64,000 nt of DNA, from NCBI RefSeq assembly GCF_943192995.1, contig NZ_CALPCP010000007.1, positions 1-64,000 of the forward strand, read 5' to 3'. Below the pieces are notes generated by a model that was not told the DNA's origin, did no database searches, and saw only the letters and a program-made list of their open reading frames with translations. This DNA comes from Flintibacter muris. GTDB taxonomy: Bacteria; Bacillota; Clostridia; Oscillospirales; Oscillospiraceae. Shown piece by piece: positions 7,935 through 16,120 of the stretch (within the stretch, counting starts at the first letter, position 1; the number at the start of each line of letters is the position of its first letter). Position numbers and translations under genes: made by a program.

Positions 7935-8912
7935 CTATTCCTTCTCAGCGGGCAGAAACGCTTTGTTTACAAGGTGTGCCGGTTCTTTTCCCGCCGCGAA
8001 GTCCCGGATGTCCTGAGCCAGCATGGGCATGATTATGTCACCGATGTCCGCTGTCCCGCCGCCGATGTGGGGGGTGACGATGATGTTAGGCTCGGTGAGT
8101 AGCGGGTCGTCGACGGGGAGGGGCTCCCGCTCCACGCCGTCCAGGCCGGCCCCGGCCAGCTTGCCTGAGCGTACTGCCTGTACCAGAGCGTCGTCGTCCA
8201 CCAGCCCGCCCCGGGCGGTGTTGATGACGATGGCCCCGTCTTTCATCCGTTTCATCTGCTCCGCACCCAGCATGTGGCGGGTGGAGTCCAGCAGGGGCAC
8301 ATGGAAGGTGATAATGTCAGAGGTCTCGATCAAGGTCTCCAGGGGCACATAGATCATGCGGCACTGCTCCTCCAGGTCGGCGGGGAGGCGGCAGGGGTCG
8401 TAGTACTGCACCTGAGCGCCAAAGGCCTGAACCTTGGCGGCCACCTGACGGCCAATGTTGCCTCCACCCACGATACCCACCAGCTTGTTGTTCAGACAGA
8501 AGGAGCTGTTCAGATAGGTATTTTTGCTCCACTCTCCCTGGGTCAGGCTCCAGGTATGGCACAGAAGCTTGCGCCCTACCGCCAGCATCAGCATCACCGC
8601 CAGCTCGGACACCGCCCCGGCGTTGGCGCCGGGGGTGTTGGTCACCAGGATGCCCCGCTGGCCGGCGGCTTCAATGTCTACGGAGTCGTAGCCAGCCCCC
8701 CAGCGCAGGATCATCTTCAGCTTGGGATTGCGCCCGATCACTTCCTTGGGGGCCTTGAAGATGCGCAGGATCATGACCTCCGCGTCGGTCATGGCGTCGT
8801 AGGCCTCCGGGGTATCTACCGCTTTCAATCCGAACTGCTCCTCAGGCAGCATGGCCCGGAGTTTCTCATAGGTCCCGGCGGGATACTGGCCCGCTAAAAC
8901 AACATTTACCAT
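7935..8912 (-). CDS. D-2-hydroxyacid dehydrogenase (second copy)
   Basis: 325 residues, MVNVVLAGQYPAG... The NAD-binding motif GIVGGGNIGRQ is in the middle, with catalytic Arg (INTARGG), Glu (VEREP) and His (TPHIGGG) in family order. Start ATG 8912 follows GAGGGGG. It is separated by 13 bases from the upstream metallolyase gene, so they are co-transcribed. Together with the dehydrogenase at 1293-2252 it gives the island two enzymes of one family, perhaps acting on successive intermediates or opposite stereoisomers. It is not a close duplicate of the first. Confidence 0.85.
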   Translation of the reverse strand: MVNVVLAGQYPAGTYEKLRAMLPEEQFGLKAVDTPEAYDAMTDAEVMILRIFKAPKEVIGRNPKLKMILRWGAGYDSVDIEAAGQRGILVTNTPGANAGAVSELAVMLMLAVGRKLLCHTWSLTQGEWSKNTYLNSSFCLNNKLVGIVGGGNIGRQVAAKVQAFGAQVQYYDPCRLPADLEEQCRMIYVPLETLIETSDIITFHVPLLDSTRHMLGAEQMKRMKDGAIVINTARGGLVDDDALVQAVRSGKLAGAGLDGVEREPLPVDDPLLTEPNIIVTPHIGGGTADIGDIIMPMLAQDIRDFAAGKEPAHLVNKAFLPAEKE

Positions 8913-8925
8913 CGGTTCTTCCCCC

Positions 8926-9924
8926 TCATTTCAAAGCGGCGGCGGTCCTGGCGATCAACTCGTCGGACGGGGCTTTCTGATCGACGGCGGATACCTCGAC
9001 AATCAACCGGTAGAGGTTTACCTGATGCTCCTGAGCGGCGGCCTTGAACTTCTTCAGGAAACTGGAGTGGCAGCCGGACAGTCCCAGTACCAGGTCCAGA
9101 GGGGGGACAGGGTTGTGGTAGCTGTGAGCATCCATAGCGGGCTGTAGGCGCTTGTCGATAAAGTCCAGCATCCCGTACAGGTCAATCTCTTTCATCTGGC
9201 CGTACCGCCGCATGATGGCCACGCACATCTCGGTGGCTAGGTTGCCTGCGCTGCGGGCCATCCCCATCAGTCCGCAGTCCAGGATGGCGGCCCCGTTCTC
9301 ATAGGCGGCCACCGCGTTGGCGGCGGACAGCCCCAGGTTGTTGTGGCAGTGGAAAGCCACAGGGATGGAGACAGTCTGAGTCAGTTTCTCGGTGTACTCC
9401 GCCACCTGGCCGGGGAGCATGGTGCCGGCGGAATCCATAATGGTGATCTCATCCAGCCCAGCGTCCTCCAGCTTTTTGGCCTCCTCGGCCAGTTGGTCGG
9501 CAGTGAGCAGATAGGCTTTCATCTCGGAGTAAAAAGCTTTCAGCCCCGCTTTCTTGATGTCCCGGACGGCCGGAATGGAGATATCTCCGTCACCGGCGTC
9601 TGCTCCGACCCGCAGGAAAGATAGACCGCTCTCTTTGGCCAGGGCCACATTTTTCTCCCGATACCGCTTGGCATTGAGAAACATGCCCAGCTGGGAACCC
9701 CGGTTTAAATATTTTTGGGCTATGTCCAAGTAGGTCTGGTCGGTCTCTGCGTTGGTAAAGCCCGCCACCTCATAGGCACCGATCCCGCCGGCGTTGCCAA
9801 ATTCAATGATAGGCACATGGCAGCTGGTCAGCCCGTCCAGCACCATGTCTGTAATTTCGGCGGAGAAGCCTTTCCCTACCACGTTCGCACCGTCGCGCAG
9901 GGTACAGTCCATTAAGGTTATCAT
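8926..9924 (-). CDS. DRE-TIM metallolyase (HMGL/4-hydroxy-2-oxovalerate aldolase-like)
   Basis: 332 residues from ATG 9924, which has AAAGGAGGA seven bases upstream. The N-terminal ITLMDCTLRDGANVVG carries the D-x-T-L-R-D-G metal and substrate motif, and FHCHNNLGLSAANAVA contains the His-x-His metal ligands. The pattern is closest to pyruvate-forming aldolases such as DmpG/HpaI-type 4-hydroxy-2-oxoacid aldolases, but HMG-CoA lyase or isopropylmalate synthase relatives share the motifs. It is first in the minus-strand operon running into the dehydrogenase, HD gene and transporter. It probably performs the carbon-carbon cleavage step of the pathway. Confidence 0.8.
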   Translation of the reverse strand: MITLMDCTLRDGANVVGKGFSAEITDMVLDGLTSCHVPIIEFGNAGGIGAYEVAGFTNAETDQTYLDIAQKYLNRGSQLGMFLNAKRYREKNVALAKESGLSFLRVGADAGDGDISIPAVRDIKKAGLKAFYSEMKAYLLTADQLAEEAKKLEDAGLDEITIMDSAGTMLPGQVAEYTEKLTQTVSIPVAFHCHNNLGLSAANAVAAYENGAAILDCGLMGMARSAGNLATEMCVAIMRRYGQMKEIDLYGMLDFIDKRLQPAMDAHSYHNPVPPLDLVLGLSGCHSSFLKKFKAAAQEHQVNLYRLIVEVSAVDQKAPSDELIARTAAALK

Positions 9925-10038
9925 AATCTTCCTCCTTTGCTGTACTCGATCCAATCAGTTTCTGGGTATATTCAGCTTATCAGAAGTGCTACACAATTTC
10001 AAACAGTTATTTTTTCGTGTTTTTCACAGTCTCAAAGC

Positions 10039-10067
10039 TGTTAAATAGCCACAAACTATGATATAAT
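10039..10067 (+). promoter_or_regulatory. Extended -10 promoter of the second LysR gene
   Basis: TATAAT at 10062-10067 is preceded by TGA, making an extended -10. A weak -35 TGTTAA is 17 bases upstream (10039-10044). The region 9925-10095 also serves the divergent metallolyase gene. Confidence 0.6.
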
Positions 10068-10095
10068 GGGGCAGACCTTAAAGGGAGGCGAGGAA

Positions 10096-11061
10096 ATGGA
10101 ACTGAATTCATTCCATATTTTTTTGACCGTAGTTGAGGAAATGAATTTTTCACGCGCCGCAAACCGCCTGTATATCACACAGCAAAGCCTGTCCGGACAT
10201 ATCAAGCGGCTGGAGGAACATTACCATGTGAAACTTTTTCAGCGCCGGCCCCGGCTGTGCCTGACTCCGGCGGGAGAAGCTATGGTTTTTTATTCAAGAC
10301 ACATTTTGGAATCGGAACATGCTATGGTCGCCCGATTCGCGGATTTATCTCAACGGTCTGTCGGGATTCTCCGCCTCGGATTGTCCCATCAGCGCAGCAG
10401 CGCCTTTTTTCCGGGAATCTGGAGCCGCTACCACCCCGAATATAAAAATATTTCTGTTCGATTGCAGGAAAAACTGACTACTCCTCTTCTGGAAGATCTG
10501 TTGGCCGGAGATATTGATATCATGGTGGGAGTGGATATTCCCCCTCTGTCCGGCCTGGAAACTGTTCTTCTGGCTCAGGAGCAGATGCGCTGTATTATGA
10601 ACGAAGTGCTTTTGAAAGAATACTTTCCGGAAAGCTGGCAGGACATGCTGGAGCAGTATGCCCAAGACGGCGTTGACCTCATGGAGCTAAAAGAAATGCC
10701 GCTCATCTTGCTCTCCCCTCCCAACCGCCTGCGGCAGCCTGTTGATCAGCTATTCCGAAAGCATAATGCGATCCCCAACATCGCTCTGGAAACCGCCTCT
10801 CACAGCCTGCTCTATCAGTTGGGCTGCCACGGGAGTGGAGTCGCAATCGCAAATCCCCTGAGTCTGTATGAACAAATCAGACTCAGGGGACTCCCGCCGA
10901 AGGAATGTCACAGCTTTTTATTGCAGGGAATGCCAAAGCGTTCTGTTTCACTTGCTTACCGAAAAGATGCGGAAAAAACAAAATACATGATGGGGATGGT
11001 TGACGCCATCGTAGAAGAATTTGACTATTATATAGAGTTTCTAAATCGATTTTCATTGTAG
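10096..11061 (+). CDS. LysR-family transcriptional regulator (downstream copy)
   Basis: 321 residues from ATG 10096, behind GGGAGGCGAGG. The N-terminal HTH contains FSRAANRLYITQQSLSGHIK, followed by a LysR substrate-binding domain. It is divergent from the metallolyase-dehydrogenase-HD-Tct operon and is its likely regulator. Its HTH strongly resembles that of the LysR at 3123-4079, with the same spacing of NRL, QQ-LS-HI-RLE and LTPAGE-like motifs, so the two arose by duplication. Local base composition is lower in GC than in the enzymes nearby. Confidence 0.88.
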   Translation: MELNSFHIFLTVVEEMNFSRAANRLYITQQSLSGHIKRLEEHYHVKLFQRRPRLCLTPAGEAMVFYSRHILESEHAMVARFADLSQRSVGILRLGLSHQRSSAFFPGIWSRYHPEYKNISVRLQEKLTTPLLEDLLAGDIDIMVGVDIPPLSGLETVLLAQEQMRCIMNEVLLKEYFPESWQDMLEQYAQDGVDLMELKEMPLILLSPPNRLRQPVDQLFRKHNAIPNIALETASHSLLYQLGCHGSGVAIANPLSLYEQIRLRGLPPKECHSFLLQGMPKRSVSLAYRKDAEKTKYMMGMVDAIVEEFDYYIEFLNRFSL

Positions 11062-11095
11062 CGCAATCTCGTCAAACAGTGGCAATACGAAAAAA

Positions 11096-11131
11096 GCGGG
11101 ATCGGCCGTGCAGGTCGGTCCCGTATTTTCT
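11096..11131 (+). terminator. Terminator of the second LysR gene
   Basis: CGGGATCGGCC (11097-11107) pairs with GGTCGGTCCCG (11113-11123), allowing G-U pairs, and is followed by TATTTTCTG. It lies 35 bases after the LysR stop and just before mobile-element debris. Confidence 0.6.
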
Positions 11132-11139
11132 GTCCTGCG

Positions 11140-11733
11140 CGCCGCAAATCTCCTTGACCTGATTGGCAAAGCGTGCGCCGGAGTATCCCCCATCTACCAG
11201 AAACTTCTTTACACAGGAAAGATTGTCCCGGTTAAAAAGGATCATCTGAGCGGCTCCATCCCGGTCAGTCACATCAGCGGTTGTTACGGCTATGGCATGG
11301 GGCAGCCCCATCGTATCTACGACAACATGGCGTTTGATTCCACATACTTTTTTCCCGCGTCATACCCTTTTTCTTCCGCTGTGTCAGCATTCTGCACACT
11401 TTGCGCATCAACAATTCCAAAAGTGGTCTTATCCTGCCGCAGGTCCTCATTCCGTATCCGCTTTACCAATTTGTGCAGAACCTTGTCAAGAACACTGACG
11501 CCTGTCGCATCTTTTTCGGCCCATACCCGGAAATAATAGTACACGCTCTGCCATTCGGGATAATCGCTGGGCAGCATTCGCCATTGTATTCCACCCTGCA
11601 CCACATACAGCACTGCACAAAACACATCGTACAAATCGTACTGTCTTGGACGCGTTCTTTTTCGTGCTCCTTCCAAATCCTCTCGAATCAAATCATATTC
11701 TTCCCGGCTGATATCGCTTGGATATTGATGCAT
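11140..11733 (-). pseudogene. IS5-family transposase, C-terminally truncated
   Basis: The first frame (11733 to 11317) gives MHQYPSDISREEYDLIREDL... with QGGIQWRMLPSDYPEWQSVY, typical of the N-terminal part of IS427-group transposases. It ends at a stop after a run of six A residues (11348-11353 on the plus strand). A -1 shift on that run continues as KKVCGIKRHVVVDTMGLPHA and FLVDGGYSGARFANQVKE, the DDE core with its DGGY motif. This shift is the normal expression mode of the group. The C-terminal part with the last catalytic Glu is absent, replaced by unrelated residues. Confidence 0.75.
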
Positions 11734-11811
11734 CCTATCCTCATCTCCCGCCTGTTTTCCCTTATTATCTACTTCTCTCCCCCTCTTGTCTAAAGTTTTT
11801 AAACAGGCTCT
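11140..11811 (-). mobile_element. IS5-family (IS427-like) insertion sequence remnant
   Basis: The upstream (transposase 5') end is recognisable as GAGCCTGTTTAAAAACTTT read on the minus strand at about 11793-11811. The other end is missing: transposase coding sequence breaks off near 11140 and runs into the LysR terminator region. The element has landed in, and truncated, the HTH gene that ends at 11799, whose last residues come from the IS end. It is a non-mobile relic because one end and the transposase C-terminus are gone. Confidence 0.7.
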
Positions 11812-12245
11812 GAGTGCGCACTGTTGCTGTGGAGTGCGGGTGCTGTTGCGACCTGCTGACGCTCAGCCGTCGTATCCATCTGCGCCAGTTGCTGTTCGTA
11901 GAACTGGTCGAGCGCCAGTTGAATCGGACGGATGGTGTAGAGCAGATTGCTGTTGCGCTTCAGACCGACCTTGGTGGTGACGGTCGTGTTCTCTGTACTG
12001 ATGAGTTGGCAATCTTCCAACTCACACACATACTTACGGACGGTGTTGGCACTCATCCTCACCGCTCTGCCGATAATCTTGTAGCTGGGCCAGCACTGGT
12101 AGGTGCTCCTGTTCTCGCAGCAGAGTAGGTACGAGTAGACCGCCAGTGCGCCCGGTGATAGGCCCAGCAGGAATATCTCGTTGGGCAGCTGGAAGTAGTT
12201 CTTGACTGGATCACGCTTTGGACATGGTGGTACTTCACCCCGCAC
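11799..12245 (-). pseudogene. Helix-turn-helix protein of mobile elements, truncated by the IS
   Basis: 148 residues from a GTG at 12245. The segment NYFQLPNEIFLLGLSPGALAV plus SYKIIGRAVRMSANTVRKYV resembles the winged-HTH proteins often coded beside excisionase and relaxase genes in Firmicutes ICEs. The reading ends HSNSAHSEPV and stop; the last codons (GAG CCT GTT TAA) are the terminus of the adjacent insertion sequence, so the original C-terminus is lost. The start codon is uncertain, because no proper ribosome-binding site is visible. It overlaps the end of the excisionase relic. Confidence 0.65.
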
Positions 12246-12397
12246 CTCCCTGGGTGTGCCGCGACACCCACTCCACGAATTTCTCTTTGGGCACCACGAG
12301 CCTGTTGCCGATTTTGAGAACCGGAAGCGAAGGAGTAACAGAGGGCGCGAAACCGAGCACTATTTCGGGGGGCAGGAATATAATTCAAATCGGTCAT
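12235..12397 (-). pseudogene. Excisionase (Xis)-like gene with internal deletion
   Basis: The first frame starts MTDLNYIPAP, a common start for excisionase-type HTH proteins. A different frame ends with LPVLKIGNRLVVPKEKFVEW, the C-terminal half of the same family, to TGA at 12235-12237. The central helix-turn-helix residues expected between these blocks are missing and the frames do not match, so the gene has lost an internal segment. It belongs with the truncated HTH gene downstream as the relic of an integrative element. Confidence 0.6.
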
Positions 12398-12463
12398 CCC
12401 CTTATACGATTGATACTCGACGCTCCACAGTATATAATTGAAATATGCCGCTGAGTTTTATTC

Positions 12464-12495
12464 TTGACCAAATTTTGACTTTCTCCCTATATGAT
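12464..12495 (+). promoter_or_regulatory. Direct-repeat operator/promoter of the two-component genes
   Basis: TTGACC at 12464-12469 and TTGACT at 12475-12480 are direct repeats exactly 11 bp apart, one helical turn. A -10 TATGAT follows nine bases later (12490-12495). The same layout occurs at 15024-15055. This is how OmpR/PhoB-type regulators activate promoters, so autoregulation is likely. Confidence 0.65.
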
Positions 12496-12517
12496 GAAAA
12501 AGACTGGAGGTGTTCAC

Positions 12518-13192
12518 ATGGCATACAGAGTTTTGATCGTTGATGATGAACTTATCCTGACCGAACTGCTTTCCACCCATTTGCAGGATCACGGCTATAT
12601 GGTTTCCGTAGCCAACAGCAGCGATGAAGCCCTGGCAAAGCTGACTACAAAGCCAAATCTCATTCTGCTGGACATCAATATGCCGGGGATGGACGGGCTG
12701 GAGCTGTGCAAGGTCATTCGGAATCATATCGTCTGCCCCATCCTGTTCCTGACGGCGCGGATCACAGAGCAGGATAAGGTCAACGGCCTGCGGGCCGGAG
12801 GGGACGACTATATCACCAAGCCGTTCGGCTTGCAGGAACTGATTGCCCGCATTGAGGCCCATCTGCGCCGGGACGAGCGGAATAACCGCCCGCCGGAGGT
12901 CGTGACCTCTCAGGGGCTGATTATCAATCTCTCTGATAGAAAAGTATTTTGGAATGAGCAGGAGCTTTCCTTTTCCAAGAGGGAATTTGACATCATCGAA
13001 TTTCTGTCCTCTAACCCCAATCAGGTCTTTGACAAGGAGCGCATTTATGAGGCGGTATGGGGCTATGACGCGGAGGGCGACAGCAACGTGATTAAAGAGC
13101 ATATCCGCAAAATCCGCGCAAAGCTCATGCAGGCCAGCGGAAGTGAGTACATCGAAACAGTTTGGGGGATGGGCTACCGATGGAAAAAGTAA
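12518..13192 (+). CDS. OmpR/PhoB-family response regulator
   Basis: 224 residues from ATG 12518 (GGAGG eight bases upstream). The receiver domain (about 1-120) has the acidic pair in LIVDDE, phosphoacceptor Asp in LLDINMPGMDG and Lys in ITKPF. The C-terminal winged helix (about 128-222) has RKVFWNEQELSFSKREFDII and the final ETVWGMGYRWKK. The histidine kinase gene overlaps its end by 13 bases. The direct repeats at its own promoter and at 15024 are its probable targets, linking it to the lipoprotein/ABC operon. Confidence 0.93.
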   Translation: MAYRVLIVDDELILTELLSTHLQDHGYMVSVANSSDEALAKLTTKPNLILLDINMPGMDGLELCKVIRNHIVCPILFLTARITEQDKVNGLRAGGDDYITKPFGLQELIARIEAHLRRDERNNRPPEVVTSQGLIINLSDRKVFWNEQELSFSKREFDIIEFLSSNPNQVFDKERIYEAVWGYDAEGDSNVIKEHIRKIRAKLMQASGSEYIETVWGMGYRWKK

Positions 13193-14463
13193 AAAGGCAG
13201 TCATTGAAACGCTCTTTTATGAAGGCTGTGGCGGTCACAATGCTGATTGTGTTCTTTTGCAGCGCCCTTGCGATTTTCGGCTGTTACCGCTTTCAAAAAC
13301 ATATTCTCCCTGATTCCAATGAGGTCTGGCTGACGCAGCAGACAACCGCCCCGGATGGTACGGTCACAGAGGCAAAGATGAGGTATGTCCTTGACGGCTC
13401 ACCAGCGCCATTCGGTCAACTGGTAGCGGACGGCCAGGAACACAACGAGAGCCAGGGACAGACGAGCTACATGATAGAGCGCATTGAATCCAGCTACTCT
13501 ATGCTTTCCTCCAAAGCAAAAATGGCCTACCGCATTTCACAGGTATGTATGGTGCTGCTGCCGTTCCTGTTTGCAGTCATTGGAATTACTTTGTGCGCGT
13601 GGTGGTTTTATCGCAGGATACTGGAGCCGCCGATCACTGTTCTGATGGATGCCACCACACACATTCAAGACCGGGATTTGAGCTTCCAGATCAACTTTGA
13701 CGGGCAGGATGAATTGGGCCGGCTCTGTGCCGCCTTTGAGAAAATGCGGCAGACCCTATATGAGAATAACCGCCAGATGTGGAGTATGCTGGAGGAACGC
13801 CGGGCGTTGCAGGCATCCGTGGCCCACGATCTGCGCAACCCCATCGCCATTATGACCGGCTATGTAGAATATTTGCAGGAGAACAGCCAGGGCGGGACCC
13901 TGACGGAGGAAAAACTGGAGAAGGCGCTCTCCAATCTCGGCATGACCGTAGAGCGTATGGGCCGCTATACCGATACCATGCGCGACCTGGGGGCTATCGA
14001 AGAAACAGAAATCCACCGCAGAGAGGTGGAACTTCCTGATTTTTTACAGCACATGGCGGATTCTCTATCCATCCTGTTTCAGAATACCGAGGTGCTTTTT
14101 TCCTGTGATCTCCGTGTGCCGAAGGGCAGGGCCATCCTTGACGGGGAGCTGCTGTACCGCGTTCTGGAAAATCTGATCTCCAATGCCCTCCGTTTCGCGG
14201 AGCGGGAAATCGGGCTTGCTTTTTGTCTGGAGCATGGAATCCTGTCGGCCACCGTGACCGATGACGGGACGGGCTTTTCGGACAAGCTGCTGCAAAAGAA
14301 AACCGCCCTGTTTTACTCTGAAGATACCTCCGGCAAGCACCTGGGGCTGGGGCTTGCGGTGAGCCGGGTGCTGTGCCAGAAGCATGGGGGAACCATAGAG
14401 CTTTCAAACCAACCGCCCCACGGGGCCTGTGTGAAAGCCTCTATCGCGGTCATGCAAGAATGA
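13180..14463 (+). CDS. Membrane sensor histidine kinase
   Basis: 427 residues. The ATG at 13180 lies inside the regulator gene's end, after GGGGGATGGG. A transmembrane helix at about residues 15-37 and a second at about 118-142 bracket a roughly 80-residue extracytoplasmic sensor region. A HAMP region follows. The H-box AHDLRNPIAIM holds the phosphorylated His; LENLISNALRFA is the N-box, DDGTGFSD the D-box and LGLGLAVS the G2 box. It would phosphorylate the adjacent regulator. The signal is unknown; the downstream ABC-2 export genes suggest envelope stress or a peptide antibiotic. Confidence 0.92.
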   Translation: MEKVKRQSLKRSFMKAVAVTMLIVFFCSALAIFGCYRFQKHILPDSNEVWLTQQTTAPDGTVTEAKMRYVLDGSPAPFGQLVADGQEHNESQGQTSYMIERIESSYSMLSSKAKMAYRISQVCMVLLPFLFAVIGITLCAWWFYRRILEPPITVLMDATTHIQDRDLSFQINFDGQDELGRLCAAFEKMRQTLYENNRQMWSMLEERRALQASVAHDLRNPIAIMTGYVEYLQENSQGGTLTEEKLEKALSNLGMTVERMGRYTDTMRDLGAIEETEIHRREVELPDFLQHMADSLSILFQNTEVLFSCDLRVPKGRAILDGELLYRVLENLISNALRFAEREIGLAFCLEHGILSATVTDDGTGFSDKLLQKKTALFYSEDTSGKHLGLGLAVSRVLCQKHGGTIELSNQPPHGACVKASIAVMQE

Positions 14464-14472
14464 GAGGTAATT

Positions 14473-14946
14473 ATGGACTACAAGATTAGGCCAATATCAG
14501 CGGGAGAAGTAAGATTACTTCAAGATTTTTTATATGAAGCGATCTTTGTGCCGGAGGGATTGCCTGCACCTCCAAAATCAATTATCAATCAGCCTGAATT
14601 GCAGGTGTATATAACCGGCTTCGGGACGAAAAAAGACGACATTGGTTTGGTTGCGGAAATTGATAATAAGCCTATTGGAGCTGTTTGGGTACGCATTATG
14701 AATGATTATGGACATATAGACAATGATACTCCATCCTTTGCAATATCCCTGCACAAAGATTATCGGGGCTTGGGAATAGGTACTGCGTTGATGAAAGAAA
14801 TGCTCCGTATTCTCAAAGACAGAGGGTATAAACAAGCATCGCTTGCCGTACAAAAAACAAACTATGCTGTGAGGATGTATCGAAAAACGGGATTTGAGAT
14901 TGTAGATGAAAACGAGGAAGAATATATCATGCTATGCCGCTTGTGA
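14473..14946 (+). CDS. GNAT-family N-acetyltransferase
   Basis: 157 residues, MDYKIRPISAGEVRLLQDFL... The acetyl-CoA loop is seen in LHKDYRGLGIGTALMKEML (the R-G-x-G-I-G-x-A/L pattern), followed by YKQASLAVQKTNYAVRMYRK and the final TGFEIV strand. It follows the kinase by nine bases but its base composition and codon use are clearly more AT-rich than those of the genes around it, suggesting separate acquisition. A terminator follows it. The acceptor substrate is unknown. Confidence 0.85.
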   Translation: MDYKIRPISAGEVRLLQDFLYEAIFVPEGLPAPPKSIINQPELQVYITGFGTKKDDIGLVAEIDNKPIGAVWVRIMNDYGHIDNDTPSFAISLHKDYRGLGIGTALMKEMLRILKDRGYKQASLAVQKTNYAVRMYRKTGFEIVDENEEEYIMLCRL

Positions 14947-14986
14947 TGCTACAATATCCCGTTTCCCTTTGAAAACCATCTCCCGG

Positions 14987-15022
14987 ATGCCGCCCAAAAA
15001 AGTTGGGCGGCATTTCGCTTTT
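14987..15022 (+). terminator. Terminator after the acetyltransferase gene
   Basis: ATGCCGCCCAA (14987-14997) pairs perfectly with TTGGGCGGCAT (15003-15013) around a five-base loop, followed by TTCGCTTTTCTT. It separates the regulator-kinase-GNAT unit from the next promoter. Confidence 0.8.
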
Positions 15023-15023
15023 C

Positions 15024-15055
15024 TTGACCGAATTTTGACCTTTGCCCGTTATACT
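15024..15055 (+). promoter_or_regulatory. Direct-repeat operator/promoter of the lipoprotein-ABC operon
   Basis: TTGACC at 15024-15029 and 15035-15040 repeat at 11-bp spacing, and TATACT (15050-15055) follows after nine bases. Geometry and sequence match 12464-12495, so one response regulator probably activates both. Confidence 0.65.
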
Positions 15056-15083
15056 CGACCCATCAAAGCAAAGGAGGCCATGT

Positions 15084-16118
15084 ATGCGAAAACGATTGAT
15101 TGCCGTTCCCCTGCTGTGCGGCGCGCTTTTATCCATTGCCGCCTGCGGGAACTATGCCATTCCAGACAGCACGCCCCCGCCGTCACAGGCTGTCGCCGCA
15201 AACCCGTTTGAGGCGGCGGAGGAGGACGCCGGATTTCTGGCAATGCTCACCCACGAAGCAGCTTCGGCTGATTTCTCCGAGAGTGGGGAGCGCCTGCCCT
15301 TCCCCTATGACGGCGGCGAGTTTCGGCTGGACTACCGATTTTCCCTCTCCGGCAAGATGGATACTGTTGGATTTCTCCTGTTTCTGGACGGCCAGCCCCA
15401 GCCCTACAAGGTGAACGAACCCACAGCGGAGTATGAGTATTGTCACAGTTTCCCCGCAAAGGAGGATCAAAGCTTCTCCTTCCTCTTTGAGCCTGTGACC
15501 GGCAGCGCCGGAGATACGCTGGCCCTGACCGTGGTGAGCATCACGAACCCGGACTTCCAGCCGGATATGGAATCCACCTCCAGCTATGGCTGGTATCATA
15601 AAACGCTGGATTCCCATATTGAATTGAAGTTCAACGCGGACGCGCCAGCCGCCCATTCAAACCTTCCGCCCGTCCGGGAAATCTTTTCAAAAAGCGAAGT
15701 GCGGGAGGAAAAGGTCGCAGCGCAGTATGTGGAAAACGAGCTTCCCAAATACGGCTGGGGCGGTGTGAGCATGGACACGCTGGATAGCGGGATCTATTAT
15801 ACATTTTCCTGTGACGGCGAGCTCATTTATGACAACCTGTGCGTCTCCGCTCCCGTCACCCTGCGATTTACCATGTGCGGCACAGCCGGAACAAGTTACA
15901 GCATTGCTTTTTTCCTGGATCATCAGCCGGTGAAATTTGACGAAAGCACCTCCTGCTCCATTACATTGAGCAAAGGCGGCGTTATGGAGCTTGAAGCCGT
16001 AATCGACCCGGACAGGGTGGGGCAGTTTAACACCTTCTACTGTGTGGCCGTCCCCCAGGACGGAGCCTCTGGCCCGTTCTTTAAGACAAATTCTATTTTA
16101 TTGTATAAGGAGAACTGA
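15084..16118 (+). CDS. Hypothetical lipoprotein of the export operon
   Basis: 344 residues from ATG 15084 behind AAAGGAGG. The signal peptide MRKRLIAVPLLCGALLSIAAC ends in a lipobox-type IAAC, so the protein should be lipid-anchored outside the cell. The mature part looks like two similar beta-rich halves (DYRFSLSGKMDTVGFLLF and TLRFTMCGTAGTSYSIAFF both precede a D-G/H-QP stretch), suggesting a duplicated Ig-like or carbohydrate-binding-like fold. I do not recognise a named family. First gene of the operon running to 21618; its role could be sensing or protecting at the surface. Confidence 0.75.
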   Translation: MRKRLIAVPLLCGALLSIAACGNYAIPDSTPPPSQAVAANPFEAAEEDAGFLAMLTHEAASADFSESGERLPFPYDGGEFRLDYRFSLSGKMDTVGFLLFLDGQPQPYKVNEPTAEYEYCHSFPAKEDQSFSFLFEPVTGSAGDTLALTVVSITNPDFQPDMESTSSYGWYHKTLDSHIELKFNADAPAAHSNLPPVREIFSKSEVREEKVAAQYVENELPKYGWGGVSMDTLDSGIYYTFSCDGELIYDNLCVSAPVTLRFTMCGTAGTSYSIAFFLDHQPVKFDESTSCSITLSKGGVMELEAVIDPDRVGQFNTFYCVAVPQDGASGPFFKTNSILLYKEN

Positions 16119-16120
16119 AC

